A stretch of DNA of 64,000 nt from Limnohabitans sp. JirII-31 (GTDB lineage Bacteria; Pseudomonadota; Gammaproteobacteria; Burkholderiales; Burkholderiaceae_C), in contig NZ_NESA01000007.1 of NCBI RefSeq assembly GCF_002778315.1, positions 1-64,000 on the forward strand, given 5' to 3'. Made by a program: the position numbers and the translations under genes. Below are positions 16,518 through 25,318 of this stretch, piece after piece (position 1 is the first letter of the stretch; each line of letters begins with the position of its first letter). The notes under the pieces were generated by a model that saw nothing but the letters and a program-made list of their open reading frames with translations, was not told the origin of the DNA and did no database searches.

Positions 16518-17486
16518 ATGAGTGAAATTGACCGGCTCTACAGCTACAGAACCCTTTTGACAGGGAGACGGGCTGTGCCACGCCATGAAATCCTATCGAA
16601 GCTTGAAATCTCATTGGCTACGTTTAAGCGTGACTTGGCCAAGTTACGAGACCGTCTGAATATCCCGATTGTCTTCGATCGGGATCTGGGTGGTTACAAG
16701 CTGGAGGTCGCGGACTCACGCGAAGAACTGCCTGGTCTGTGGTTTAGTCAGGAAGAAATCCTTGCCCTACTGACCATTCAAAACATGATCGGACAGCTCG
16801 AACCAGGCATCTTGGGGCCGAAACTCAAACCATTGCAAAAACGGCTGGATGAGATGCTGAACAGCCAAGGATTGAGCTCGCAAACCCTGGCTCAACGCGT
16901 CAAATTAGTCCATGCTGGTAAACGTCGTCTCCAACTCAAGTCCTTTGAAATCGTCGCGAAAGCTACATTGGAGAGACTCCAGCTAAAAGTCACTCACTTC
17001 AACCGTCAAAGTGGCGAGTCAGTACAGCGCGTGATCTCTCCGCAGCAACTGGTTCATTACCGAGACAACTGGTATGTGGATGCATGGTGCCACTTACGTC
17101 ACGGGCTGCGAAGTTTTTCCGTCGATGCTCTTACAGACTGTGAACTGCTTGATCTTGAAGCCAAGGAGTTCGATCCTGAAATGGTTCGCGAAAGCATGCA
17201 GAGTGGGTATGGAATATTCGGAGGTCGCGTTAAGGACTGGGCCAAAATTACTTTCAATGTTGAACGAGCTCGTTGGGTTCAGCATGAGGAGTGGCATCCG
17301 GACCAGATTGGAAGCATTAACAAGGATGGCACATACACACTTGAAATTCCATATTCTGACGAGCGCGAATTGGTAGGCGACATTTTGAAATACGGATCAG
17401 ATGTATCTGTCATCTCTCCGTCATCACTAGTAAAGCTAATCAAAGACCACCTTTCAGGTGCAATCAACAAGTACTCGAAGAATTAG
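16518..17486 (+). CDS. WYL-domain transcriptional regulator
   Basis: 322 residues from MSEIDRLYSYRTLL; an upstream frame extension overlaps the 78-residue gene and is rejected. An N-terminal winged helix (RHEILSKLEISLATFKRDLAKL) is followed by a WYL domain (SPQQLVHYRDNWYVDAW) and a WCX-like C terminus. WYL repressors such as BrxR and CapW commonly sit at the head of defence operons and control them. This one lies directly before zorA, with a 63-base gap that contains two TCCGAAA direct repeats 20 bases apart. It probably regulates Zorya. Confidence 0.85.
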   Translation: MSEIDRLYSYRTLLTGRRAVPRHEILSKLEISLATFKRDLAKLRDRLNIPIVFDRDLGGYKLEVADSREELPGLWFSQEEILALLTIQNMIGQLEPGILGPKLKPLQKRLDEMLNSQGLSSQTLAQRVKLVHAGKRRLQLKSFEIVAKATLERLQLKVTHFNRQSGESVQRVISPQQLVHYRDNWYVDAWCHLRHGLRSFSVDALTDCELLDLEAKEFDPEMVRESMQSGYGIFGGRVKDWAKITFNVERARWVQHEEWHPDQIGSINKDGTYTLEIPYSDERELVGDILKYGSDVSVISPSSLVKLIKDHLSGAINKYSKN

Positions 17487-17549
17487 CAATCAATGCAGTG
17501 ATGCGAATTTCCGAAACAAACAAAGTATCCGAAAAATCTAGGCAAGCAA

Positions 17550-19175
17550 ATGACCATAACAAATGAAGTTGCGAATTTCTTGAGCATTTCAAGCGATTTT
17601 GTTTTACCAATTGGAATCTCGGTTTCAATTTTGATATCGGCAGCAATGCTCTATTTCAGGTGGTCGTCAAAGATCACAGAAACAGAAGCCATCATGCGTG
17701 AACTGATCAAGTCGATTGGACAATCCGACATGAGCGGACTGGAGGCACTTGTATCAACGATCAACACAACAAAAGACCATCAGCTTAAAAGTTTGCTACT
17801 GGAAACCAGAGACAACCTAGTTGAAATTGAAGGAGATATCGGTCAAGAGTTTTACAGCTTAAGAAACTACGCCGACATCTGGACTGCGCGGGGTGTCCTG
17901 ACGGGACGGATGAATTTATCTCTATTTGAGACGATGCCGAACATTTTGATCGGCGCAGGACTAATGTTCACATTCATATTTCTCTCATTAGCTCTAACTG
18001 ATGCGGGTAGGGCAATGGATGACAACGCAGCGAGAGATGCAGCGATGAAGTCCCTCATCGCAAACGCAGGTGGCAAATTCATCACCTCAATCATTGGTCT
18101 TCTTTGCTCACTTTCATGGAACTGGAGAGCAAAGATAAAAATTGACGAGCTACAAAGCAGGATGTTCGAACTGCATACTGCATTAAGGAAAATCGCACCC
18201 GATACAGCAGCTCAGGCCATCGTAAAACGTCAGCATTCAATTTTCAAAGAAATGCTTGCCGAAAGTCGAGAGCAGGTTGGCCAATTAAAGCGATTTGAAA
18301 CCGACATTGCAGTTGCAATCGCTAAGGCAATTGGGAATGAGCTGCAACCGTCCTTCAAGACTCTAGGAACCGAACTTGTTGATGCCATTAAAGAGTTGAC
18401 AAATCGTATTGGCAATATGAACGAAGATGCGCTTCAAAAAATGATCGCTCAGTTCATCGAAGAGTTTAGAGGTACGTCTTCAGCAGAGATGCAGGAATTC
18501 AAGAATGTACTAGCGCAGCTTGCAATAAATCTTGAATCAGCCGGAACAAAAATCGGTACCGACTTGGGCAATGCGGGCGCATCCTTCGGTTCTGCAGCTG
18601 GCAACCTGGAAAGCGCAATTACTAAAACCAAGGAGACCGTTGAACAACTGGACACCAGCCTTCAGCGTGCAGGCACCGTTGTGTCAGAAGGCTCCGACAG
18701 GTTCGAAGTTGTATCAGATAAGCTCTTCACGAACCTGAGGGCAGTTGATGGGATTCTGGTCGGCGTAGATGCGTTTATCGAGAAGATTCAACAGAACATC
18801 GGAACATTGAACAACATTTCAGACTCACTCGATGACACAGTTGAGTCTCAAAAAGCAATAGCTATTGAGTTCCGAGACGCCATTCCTAAGATGTCTAAAG
18901 CGCTGTCAGATGCAGTATTGGAGATCAGTACTAGCTCGAATACTGCTGCCAATGCCCTTACCGCGATAAGAACTGAACTTGAGAAAACAACGGGGTCAAT
19001 TGACCAAACCGTCGTGTCATTGAGCTCGGGAGTCGATCAATATACTGAGAAAGTAAAAGCGCTACATCTAATTTTGGATGAAAAAATTGGCGAGGCCATC
19101 TCAAAAATTGGATCAGCAGTTATGGACCTTACCGATACGATGGACGATTTAGTCGAAGCTCTACCCAAAAAGTGA
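17550..19175 (+). CDS. zorA: Zorya anti-phage motor protein ZorA
   Basis: 541 residues, MotA/TolQ/ExbB-like. There are three or so membrane helices: FVLPIGISVSILISAAMLYF, MPNILIGAGLMFTFIFLSLA and GGKFITSIIGLLCSLSW. A helical cytoplasmic tail of more than 300 residues follows (repeated EQLDTSLQRAGTV-type heptads). In Zorya, ZorA pentamers form the stator of a proton-driven motor with a long tail that signals phage invasion. ZorB follows 11 bases downstream. Confidence 0.9.
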   Translation: MTITNEVANFLSISSDFVLPIGISVSILISAAMLYFRWSSKITETEAIMRELIKSIGQSDMSGLEALVSTINTTKDHQLKSLLLETRDNLVEIEGDIGQEFYSLRNYADIWTARGVLTGRMNLSLFETMPNILIGAGLMFTFIFLSLALTDAGRAMDDNAARDAAMKSLIANAGGKFITSIIGLLCSLSWNWRAKIKIDELQSRMFELHTALRKIAPDTAAQAIVKRQHSIFKEMLAESREQVGQLKRFETDIAVAIAKAIGNELQPSFKTLGTELVDAIKELTNRIGNMNEDALQKMIAQFIEEFRGTSSAEMQEFKNVLAQLAINLESAGTKIGTDLGNAGASFGSAAGNLESAITKTKETVEQLDTSLQRAGTVVSEGSDRFEVVSDKLFTNLRAVDGILVGVDAFIEKIQQNIGTLNNISDSLDDTVESQKAIAIEFRDAIPKMSKALSDAVLEISTSSNTAANALTAIRTELEKTTGSIDQTVVSLSSGVDQYTEKVKALHLILDEKIGEAISKIGSAVMDLTDTMDDLVEALPKK

Positions 19176-19186
19176 GATAGCTGCGT

Positions 19187-19948
19187 ATGCTTTTTATTCC
19201 CTCCTCGGCAAAAACTGATCAAGAAGAAGTTGAAGAAGCTGGCTATCTGGCTTCTGCAAGCGACCTCATGGTTGGTCTTCTATTTGTTTTTATCATCATG
19301 GTGGTCATTCTTTCTCAGCGAGTTGAGGAGGCTGAAAACGGAAGTAAAAACAATGACCCACTTGAATCAGCTGTCAGAGCCATCGGCAAAAAAATCCAGC
19401 AGTCTGGGGTCCCTGTAGTGATTGATCCTGCATCGGGGGTCATCACACTACCTGCCGACACGCTTTTCCCCAAAGGCCTTGCTGAGCTAAACACAGACGG
19501 GGTAGCAGTCCTAGATCGAGCGAAAGTGGCATTGAATGGGATATTGCCTTGCTACATTTACTCCGAACGCAAGAACAGAAGCAATTGCCCATCTAACCCG
19601 AACGAAGTTGAGATTGAGACCATCTTCATCGAAGGACACACAGACTCGACACCTCTGCAACGAGGTATTTATACCAACTGGCATCTTGGGCTTGATCGCG
19701 CTCATGCGGTCTACGATGTGCTCACAGTAGGTCCAATGCAAAACTTTAAAAATGAGCGTTCACTTGATGTTGTTGGCATAAGTTCTTATGCAGACAAACG
19801 GCCCAACAAAGATCAACCGAAAGACGATGCCAAAAATAGACGCGTCGAGCTGCGCTTTGTTCTTGCATTCAAGCCACAACCGAATAAGTCTGCACCAGAC
19901 ACCGGAAGCTTTCAAGATAAGTTTCAGAAAACGATGGGCACCAAATGA
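19187..19948 (+). CDS. zorB: Zorya motor protein ZorB (MotB/OmpA-like)
   Basis: 253 residues. One N-terminal membrane helix (SDLMVGLLFVFIIMVVIL) carries the MotB-like Asp near its start. A periplasmic OmpA-like peptidoglycan-binding domain follows, with FIEGHTDSTPL, HLGLDRAHAVYDVL and DDAKNRRVELRFVL. It anchors ZorA to the cell wall and gates ion flow. Its stop overlaps the zorC ATG by 4 bases. Confidence 0.9.
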   Translation: MLFIPSSAKTDQEEVEEAGYLASASDLMVGLLFVFIIMVVILSQRVEEAENGSKNNDPLESAVRAIGKKIQQSGVPVVIDPASGVITLPADTLFPKGLAELNTDGVAVLDRAKVALNGILPCYIYSERKNRSNCPSNPNEVEIETIFIEGHTDSTPLQRGIYTNWHLGLDRAHAVYDVLTVGPMQNFKNERSLDVVGISSYADKRPNKDQPKDDAKNRRVELRFVLAFKPQPNKSAPDTGSFQDKFQKTMGTK

Positions 19949-21309
19949 GCTTCACCGGCTTTCCAACCGAACTACCTATGATTTCAAAGGCGGTTCTTGG
20001 CCTTCTCACCGAGGCTGTTGGACCGCCGCCTGACATGCGATCTTTAGGGCAAAAAACACTCGAAGCATTTTTAAGCAATCCGAATGATTTCGACAGCATT
20101 AGAAAACGCGACTGGCGTCACGTTCCTTATGCCATCTGGATTAAAGATGCAGGAGGATTGCTCAACATCCCCGCAGCAATCGATCACTACCTGAATCGAG
20201 AATTACCCAAGGCGCTGGACGAAACACGCCGCCCTTTTAAATGGGGACGGCCTTTGGTGTTTATCTACATTGAACAGTACAACCCAAATGATGCGCTGTT
20301 CAAAACGATTTCAAAACACACCAAAGATTTCTTCAATTCGCCAAAAGTTAACAACGCCTCCAGCATAGTCGGACTAGCAAGAAGCCTAAATCTCTTTGAT
20401 GTTAATGAAGGGCCAAGAAAGACTGCTGAAGCAATAGCGACTTCAAGACGAACACTACGCGAGTGGATACAAGTTCACGAGTTGTGGCCGAGCTTTGGAA
20501 CCAGTCCATTCGCAGAAGCCGCCTTCAATTCCTTCCTGCAATCTGATGAAGATTTTCGACGCAGTGTTGACTTTATAAACACAATTTTCGAGTGGAGCAC
20601 TACCGATCGAGGCGACCTGCGTTACTCTGCTTCTCGCACAAAATTGGCAGATGCTTTACTCTTGCCATGGCGATTCAAGCAACCTAATGATGCAATCCAA
20701 AGCAGACTCATCACCTTTTTGCTGAAACACTATGGTGATCCACGTATTGGCAAGAATCTTTGGCATGGCGTTAGTTCAGAGGCAATCAGAGTTCTGATTG
20801 GATGGATCAACGGCAGGACCCTTGAAGCATTCTTTCGCATACTGCAAGAAACTGCAGATAGCATTTGGCAGTACCGTCAGAAATTTTGGACAGCTTATTT
20901 CAAAGCTGGACACATTGACGAAGCATGGGTGGCGCTTGGCCCAGATGCTGCAGCAGTTCTAAAACGACTTGACGAAACCAAACAGCTCAAATACGCGAAC
21001 CTACTTGGCTCGGAGTCATCTCAAAGCATTCTTCTCATTCGAATGGGCCAAATCATTTTTTGCGAATGGAGCCATAACGGTCGACTTCGTGCGCAGCGAA
21101 TGGACTCGCCTGTTTCACCTGCAATGTACAAGACATACTACGAATCGGAGTCACTTCGATTTCAGTCCTTGGACTTCAACAATGGGATAACGCAAGACCC
21201 CGGTCTGGTGCATTTCAGCTCACAAAGCGGCGGCTGGCAAGATCGAGCTCGTCTCTTTATTCAAAAGAATATTGGGATACGCATGACTCAGGCAGAGGTA
21301 ACTAGATGA
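19945..21309 (+). CDS. zorC: Zorya effector-side protein ZorC (EH-signature type)
   Basis: 454 residues, with position and size as in type I Zorya. The EH-signature region is around residues 270-360 (RIGKNLWHGVSSEAIRVLIG, then RQKFWTAYFKAGHIDEAWVALG). It is a soluble, DNA-associated component reported to work with ZorD. It overlaps zorB and zorD by 4 bases each, so the three are translationally coupled. Confidence 0.87.
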   Translation: MSFTGFPTELPMISKAVLGLLTEAVGPPPDMRSLGQKTLEAFLSNPNDFDSIRKRDWRHVPYAIWIKDAGGLLNIPAAIDHYLNRELPKALDETRRPFKWGRPLVFIYIEQYNPNDALFKTISKHTKDFFNSPKVNNASSIVGLARSLNLFDVNEGPRKTAEAIATSRRTLREWIQVHELWPSFGTSPFAEAAFNSFLQSDEDFRRSVDFINTIFEWSTTDRGDLRYSASRTKLADALLLPWRFKQPNDAIQSRLITFLLKHYGDPRIGKNLWHGVSSEAIRVLIGWINGRTLEAFFRILQETADSIWQYRQKFWTAYFKAGHIDEAWVALGPDAAAVLKRLDETKQLKYANLLGSESSQSILLIRMGQIIFCEWSHNGRLRAQRMDSPVSPAMYKTYYESESLRFQSLDFNNGITQDPGLVHFSSQSGGWQDRARLFIQKNIGIRMTQAEVTR

Positions 21310-24143
21310 ACATAACAATTACGAATAATTTCATTAAATTTCAATTGCCACAGTCTTTGGACTTGTGGGCAGGCTCAGCAAATGGTGACAAGCTTGCATT
21401 GGCCGCAAGGCTACTTGCTGACTGTGAATTTGCGCAAATCGATTCCTCTGAAACAGTAATTCAACTTCCTGTAAAACTGGTTGCCGCCTGGCCTGAGGCA
21501 CTCGCTGTCAGCGCTGGGTTGCCGCGAAATTGCCCATTTGGTTGCGACCTGCGCCTATCAAGTGGCCTTGGTCAAACGGGAACAACGCTTTCAGTGCGCT
21601 GGTTAAAACCTTCAACATCAGTGCCTTTGAGTCAAGCCCCTGCTATTGATGGCTTAAAGATTTCTCTAGGCACTCACACTTTTAGACTTCAGGAACCATA
21701 CTTCTCGGTGCTTGAGTTAGTCGAAGAGTTTAATGAAGCGGGAAGAACTGACCCGCAGGAGCAATTCAGAATCTGGGCACAGATTAGAGCTGCGCTAGGT
21801 GAAAGTGCCGTCGGGAATGTCACCGACTCTTTTCTACGTATTTTCCGAGTCACCAGCGCTGATTCATTGACTTTTTCATTTACAACGGATGCACATGGAG
21901 ATTTGCAAATTGATCCTGTGTTGCTCACATCACAATTCAATAGCGATGATGGAACGATGGGAAAGGTTCGCGCACTTCTTGAGTCTGAAGAGGCGACCTT
22001 AATTTCACGCCTAGACAATTTGTCTTCAGGAGCAAGTTCGTTTCCTCTCTCAAATGGCACATACGTGGTTGTGGACGAGCGCCTACAGAAGGCGCTTGCG
22101 GCAGTCAAAGTGCTGCGAAAAGCATCGCCCGAAGAGCGCAAGCGAGCTGTGCTTCATCCAGAAGCGGTTATCGCTGAAATGATGGGGGAAGACAACGATT
22201 CTCAATCGCTCCCTCCTGTTTTCATCGAAACAGAAACCTATTCAGAGCGTGTACTTGATGTCGCTGAATGGGTTGCCCCAATCGTCCCTTGGATAAAAGT
22301 TGAAAGTCAGCAATGGCTTCCAGCTGACACATTTGGTTTTCGTATTGGCGGCGCTGAAATTGCACTTACCGAGACAGACCTCGAGGCTGCCATTCATCAG
22401 GTGCAAGCTGCAATCGAAAAAAGTGAAAAAACTGCATTGGTCAACGGTCAGAATGTACCTGCAACCGCTGAGACTGTCTCTTCTTTGACGGAGTTGAAGG
22501 ATGCAATAACGACAAGAAAAGATGCTTCCCTAAAAGGCGAAAAATCCAAAATCTCGAAAAATGTTCTGATCATCCAAACAAACTTTCAAGACTCAGATTT
22601 TGTTCACACATCAGTTTCCAGTCGCCCTGGCACTATTGGCCTTCCTGACTCTTTGAAGACCCAGCCTAAGCTGCATCAAGTTGATGGCCTCACCTGGTTG
22701 CAGTCGCATTGGACAGCAGGATCTGTAGGCGCCTTACTGGCTGACGATATGGGGTTGGGCAAAACATTCCAAGCATTAGCTTTCTTGGCATGGGTGAAGG
22801 AGCAAATGCATGCGGGGCTCATTGAAAAACGACCTATTTTGATCGTCGCACCAGTTGGCCTATTGCGCAACTGGGAAGCAGAACATGCGTTGCACCTTGC
22901 AGCACCAGGGCTAGGTGATGTAGTCCGAGCTTACGGTGATCACATCAAATTTTTGAAAAAAGGCTCGCACAAGCAAGGCAATGCTGGTTTGGACTCGGCT
23001 CAGCTTAGTACTGCCGATTGGGTGCTTGCAAATTACGAAGCAATCTCGGATTACCAATTGACGTTTGGAGCTATCAAATTTTCCTGCGCAGTCTTCGACG
23101 AAGCTCAGAAGATCAAAACGCCCTCTGCCCGAATGACCCATGCGGCCAAAGGATTGAATACTGATTTCGTTTTGGCGATGACTGGCACTCCCGTTGAGAA
23201 TCGTTTGGCCGATCTCTGGTGCATTTCAGATGTCGTTCAACCCTCTTCGCTTGGATCAATCAAAGAATTTAGTGCCAAGTACGAAGGTGTGGACTCGACC
23301 GAGGCGATCAAAGGACTGAGAGAAAGAATCTGGCAGGAAGAATCAGAGATACAAAACAAGCCTCCTCTACTAATGCTTCGTAGGCTAAAAAATGAAAAGC
23401 TCAAAGGTTTGCCTGCCAAACACGAACATGTCATTCGAAAAGAGATGCCTGCTGAACAGGCACAAGCCTACAGCCACGCTATTGCACTTAAGCAAATCAA
23501 AGGCCCTCAGGGAACTTTGGGAACGATTCAGGCCTTGCGTGCTGTCTCTCTGCACCCAGACCTATACCATGGGACTTCTCAAGACCTCTCTCCAGAGAAA
23601 TCAGCGCGATTTCTAGTTGCCTTGGATGTATTGGACAAGTGCTTTGAGTTAAACGAAAAGGCTTTGGTTTTTCTAGAATCACTGGAATTGCAGTCAGGCG
23701 ATCAACTTCCTCTGATTCTTCAACAACGATACAAGCTATCTAAGCTACCACTCGTTATCAATGGTGAAGTCAACACATCAACTAGGCAAGATCGTGTTGA
23801 TGATTTTCAAAGCCGGGACGGATTTGATGTAATGATTCTTTCTCCTAAGGCGGGCGGAGTAGGCATCACATTAACAGCAGCGAATCATGTGATTCATCTC
23901 TCTAGGTGGTGGAACCCTGCGGTTGAAGATCAATGTTCGGATCGAGCATACCGAATCGGACAAACCAAAGATGTTCATATTTACTACCCAATGGCGATCA
24001 ATCCGAATGACCCAGACAGCAGTTTTGACTTGAAGCTTGATGAATTGATGACGCGAAAACGTGTATTGAGCCAACAGCTACTAGCGCCACCAACTATCAC
24101 CAAACAAGACTACGAGTCTTTGCTCAACCAAGTCAAGGGCTAG
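21306..24143 (+). CDS. zorD: Zorya ZorD, SNF2-family helicase
   Basis: 945 residues. An N-terminal region of about 450 residues has no clear motif. The SNF2 core has Walker A ADDMGLGKT (about residue 480), DEAQ (about 598), MTGTPVENRLADLW, and the C-terminal helicase motifs GGVGITLTAANHVIHLSRWW and DRAYRIGQ. ZorD is the DNA-translocating, nucleic-acid-degrading component that acts when the ZorAB motor senses infection. Its presence, with no zorE, defines type I Zorya. An intrinsic terminator follows. Confidence 0.92.
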   Translation: MNITITNNFIKFQLPQSLDLWAGSANGDKLALAARLLADCEFAQIDSSETVIQLPVKLVAAWPEALAVSAGLPRNCPFGCDLRLSSGLGQTGTTLSVRWLKPSTSVPLSQAPAIDGLKISLGTHTFRLQEPYFSVLELVEEFNEAGRTDPQEQFRIWAQIRAALGESAVGNVTDSFLRIFRVTSADSLTFSFTTDAHGDLQIDPVLLTSQFNSDDGTMGKVRALLESEEATLISRLDNLSSGASSFPLSNGTYVVVDERLQKALAAVKVLRKASPEERKRAVLHPEAVIAEMMGEDNDSQSLPPVFIETETYSERVLDVAEWVAPIVPWIKVESQQWLPADTFGFRIGGAEIALTETDLEAAIHQVQAAIEKSEKTALVNGQNVPATAETVSSLTELKDAITTRKDASLKGEKSKISKNVLIIQTNFQDSDFVHTSVSSRPGTIGLPDSLKTQPKLHQVDGLTWLQSHWTAGSVGALLADDMGLGKTFQALAFLAWVKEQMHAGLIEKRPILIVAPVGLLRNWEAEHALHLAAPGLGDVVRAYGDHIKFLKKGSHKQGNAGLDSAQLSTADWVLANYEAISDYQLTFGAIKFSCAVFDEAQKIKTPSARMTHAAKGLNTDFVLAMTGTPVENRLADLWCISDVVQPSSLGSIKEFSAKYEGVDSTEAIKGLRERIWQEESEIQNKPPLLMLRRLKNEKLKGLPAKHEHVIRKEMPAEQAQAYSHAIALKQIKGPQGTLGTIQALRAVSLHPDLYHGTSQDLSPEKSARFLVALDVLDKCFELNEKALVFLESLELQSGDQLPLILQQRYKLSKLPLVINGEVNTSTRQDRVDDFQSRDGFDVMILSPKAGGVGITLTAANHVIHLSRWWNPAVEDQCSDRAYRIGQTKDVHIYYPMAINPNDPDSSFDLKLDELMTRKRVLSQQLLAPPTITKQDYESLLNQVKG

Positions 24144-24170
24144 CCTGCATTTGAGGTTGATTTCAAACAT

Positions 24171-24208
24171 AGCCCGGTAGCAACGCTCAGCTGCTGTTGG
24201 CTTTTTTT
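24171..24208 (+). terminator. Intrinsic terminator after zorD
   Basis: AGCC and CAAC pair with GTTG and GGCT around an imperfect inner stem, followed by seven T. It lies 28 bases past the zorD stop and ends the SprT-WYL-zorABCD transcript. Confidence 0.6.
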
Positions 24209-24405
24209 CATTTCAGAACTTCGCGCACCTTCACAGCGAGTTCCATCACCTTTGGGTCGTTGCCAGATTTCGTGATCACCATTTCCAAAACAGATCCAAT
24301 TGCCGTTTTCATGGTGGGGCTGTATCGCACATCCTTTAGCTTAGCCACTCGTGCGCACTCGTCTTTTGCCAGTTTGATGAGGCCGTTGATCGTTGTTGTG
24401 GTCAT
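24208..24405 (-). CDS. Small helical hypothetical protein
   Basis: 65 residues (MTTTTINGLIKLAKDECARVAKLK), soluble and alpha-helical with a Lys/Val-rich C terminus. GAAAGGAAC precedes the ATG on the minus strand. It stands alone, divergent from the MerR-type gene, and its stop abuts the zorD terminator. Function unknown. Confidence 0.55.
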   Translation of the reverse strand: MTTTTINGLIKLAKDECARVAKLKDVRYSPTMKTAIGSVLEMVITKSGNDPKVMELAVKVREVLK

Positions 24406-24569
24406 ATTGTTCCTTTCGTCGTTGATTTCGTTTTTTCAGAAGACCACGTTTCCGGCTTGGTCGTCAACTTCTGATCTGCTTCGGCTAGCCACACCTACGG
24501 TGTGAATTTCCGACTTTTTTGAGCGGGAATTGATCCCGTCCCGGACGTCCCAAATTCTTCCGCTAGCCA

Positions 24570-24586
24570 GGCTCACGCCTTGAGCC
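24570..24586. repeat. Island palindrome, copy f
   Basis: GGCTCA-CGCCT-TGAGCC, a perfect 6-bp inverted repeat with a 5-base spacer, in the gap between two divergent genes. Confidence 0.6.
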
Positions 24587-24662
24587 CAGCCCTATCTACA
24601 TTGACCCTTATTCAGTCTGCTCCTCTGGTTTGGGTGATGGTTCTGGGTAAAAGTGATCTGAT

Positions 24663-24705
24663 TTATTGCGACAGTTTATTGTGACACTAAGAACTGTTAC
24701 AATAA
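24663..24705 (+). promoter_or_regulatory. Candidate promoter/operator of the MerR-type gene
   Basis: TTATTGTGAC (24676) and GTTACAATAA (24696) form a 10-bp inverted repeat with one mismatch and a 10-base spacer. TACAAT within the right arm is a good -10. Just upstream TTTATTGCGACA is a direct repeat of TTTATTGTGACA with a 13-base period. MerR-family dimers bind palindromes between -35 and -10, so autoregulation is likely. The -35 assignment is unclear. Confidence 0.5.
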
Positions 24706-24726
24706 TTCAAAACACCCCTTCTGAAC

Positions 24727-25143
24727 ATGAATACCAAGACATTTACCGCTGACGAGTTGAGCCAGTTGACGGACATCCCGAAGAGGACGATCCGCTACTA
24801 CATCCAACTTGGATTGGTGGACAGACCGATCGGCGAAACCAAGGCCGCTCATTACGTTGATACCCATCTGGATCAACTCCTGCGGGTAAAGAAACTGACT
24901 GAAGCCAAGGTTCCGCTGGAACGGATTCGGCAAGTGATGGATGGGGAAGCTGAAGCCCCCCCAACCAGCACTAGGAAACCAGGCTCGATAGAAGTGAAAA
25001 CGCACCTCTATGTCATGCCCGGGGTTGAGATACAGATTTCTGCTGAGGAGGCAGGTATGAGTCCAGAACAAATTCGAATGCTGCTCAAAGAAGTGATGGC
25101 AGCAACAAAAAGAGTGATGAAAAAAGACGATGGCGAAAGCTGA
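24727..25143 (+). CDS. MerR-type transcriptional regulator
   Basis: 138 residues. The N-terminal winged helix (FTADELSQLTDIPKRTIRYYIQLGLVD) is typical MerR. A short linker helix (KKLTEAKVPLERIRQVMDG) and a distinctive C-terminal part (VEIQISAEEAGMSPEQIRMLLKEV) follow in place of a metal-binding loop. It precedes the VIT/vWA gene on the same strand, an arrangement I recall from other proteobacteria, so that gene is its probable target. Confidence 0.8.
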   Translation: MNTKTFTADELSQLTDIPKRTIRYYIQLGLVDRPIGETKAAHYVDTHLDQLLRVKKLTEAKVPLERIRQVMDGEAEAPPTSTRKPGSIEVKTHLYVMPGVEIQISAEEAGMSPEQIRMLLKEVMAATKRVMKKDDGES

Positions 25144-25208
25144 TTGGTGGGCCTAGCGTGATGGGCAGACAGGTGATGCCTTGTAGATGTGAATCCTGTC
25201 TGTCGGTG

Positions 25209-25240
25209 GTACTTGCGGCCCTTAATGATTGAACAAGTAC
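25209..25240. promoter_or_regulatory. Inverted repeat before the VIT/vWA gene
   Basis: GTACTTG and CAAGTAC, a perfect 7-bp inverted repeat with an 18-base spacer, 79 bases before the VIT/vWA start. It could be an operator or an mRNA hairpin; there is no T-tract for a terminator. Confidence 0.35.
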
Positions 25241-25318
25241 TGCCCCTTTCCAACCGCGAAACGAGGGACGCGGAATCTACATCTCCCCTCAACTAACAAC
25301 ACCAAGCTGGAGCGTTCA

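Larger units (their letters stand above)
24406..24726. other. Divergent intergenic region
   Basis: About 320 bases without a gene. It holds island palindrome copy f and, at the right end, a tandem TTTATTGNGACA repeat and an inverted repeat just ahead of the MerR-type gene. The rest shows nothing recognisable. Confidence 0.6.

Noticed and set aside
24406..24726. Toxin-antitoxin pair formed by the 65-residue gene and the MerR-type gene
   Set aside because: The genes are divergent, the small protein has no toxin motif, and the MerR-type protein has a clearer target in the VIT/vWA gene.
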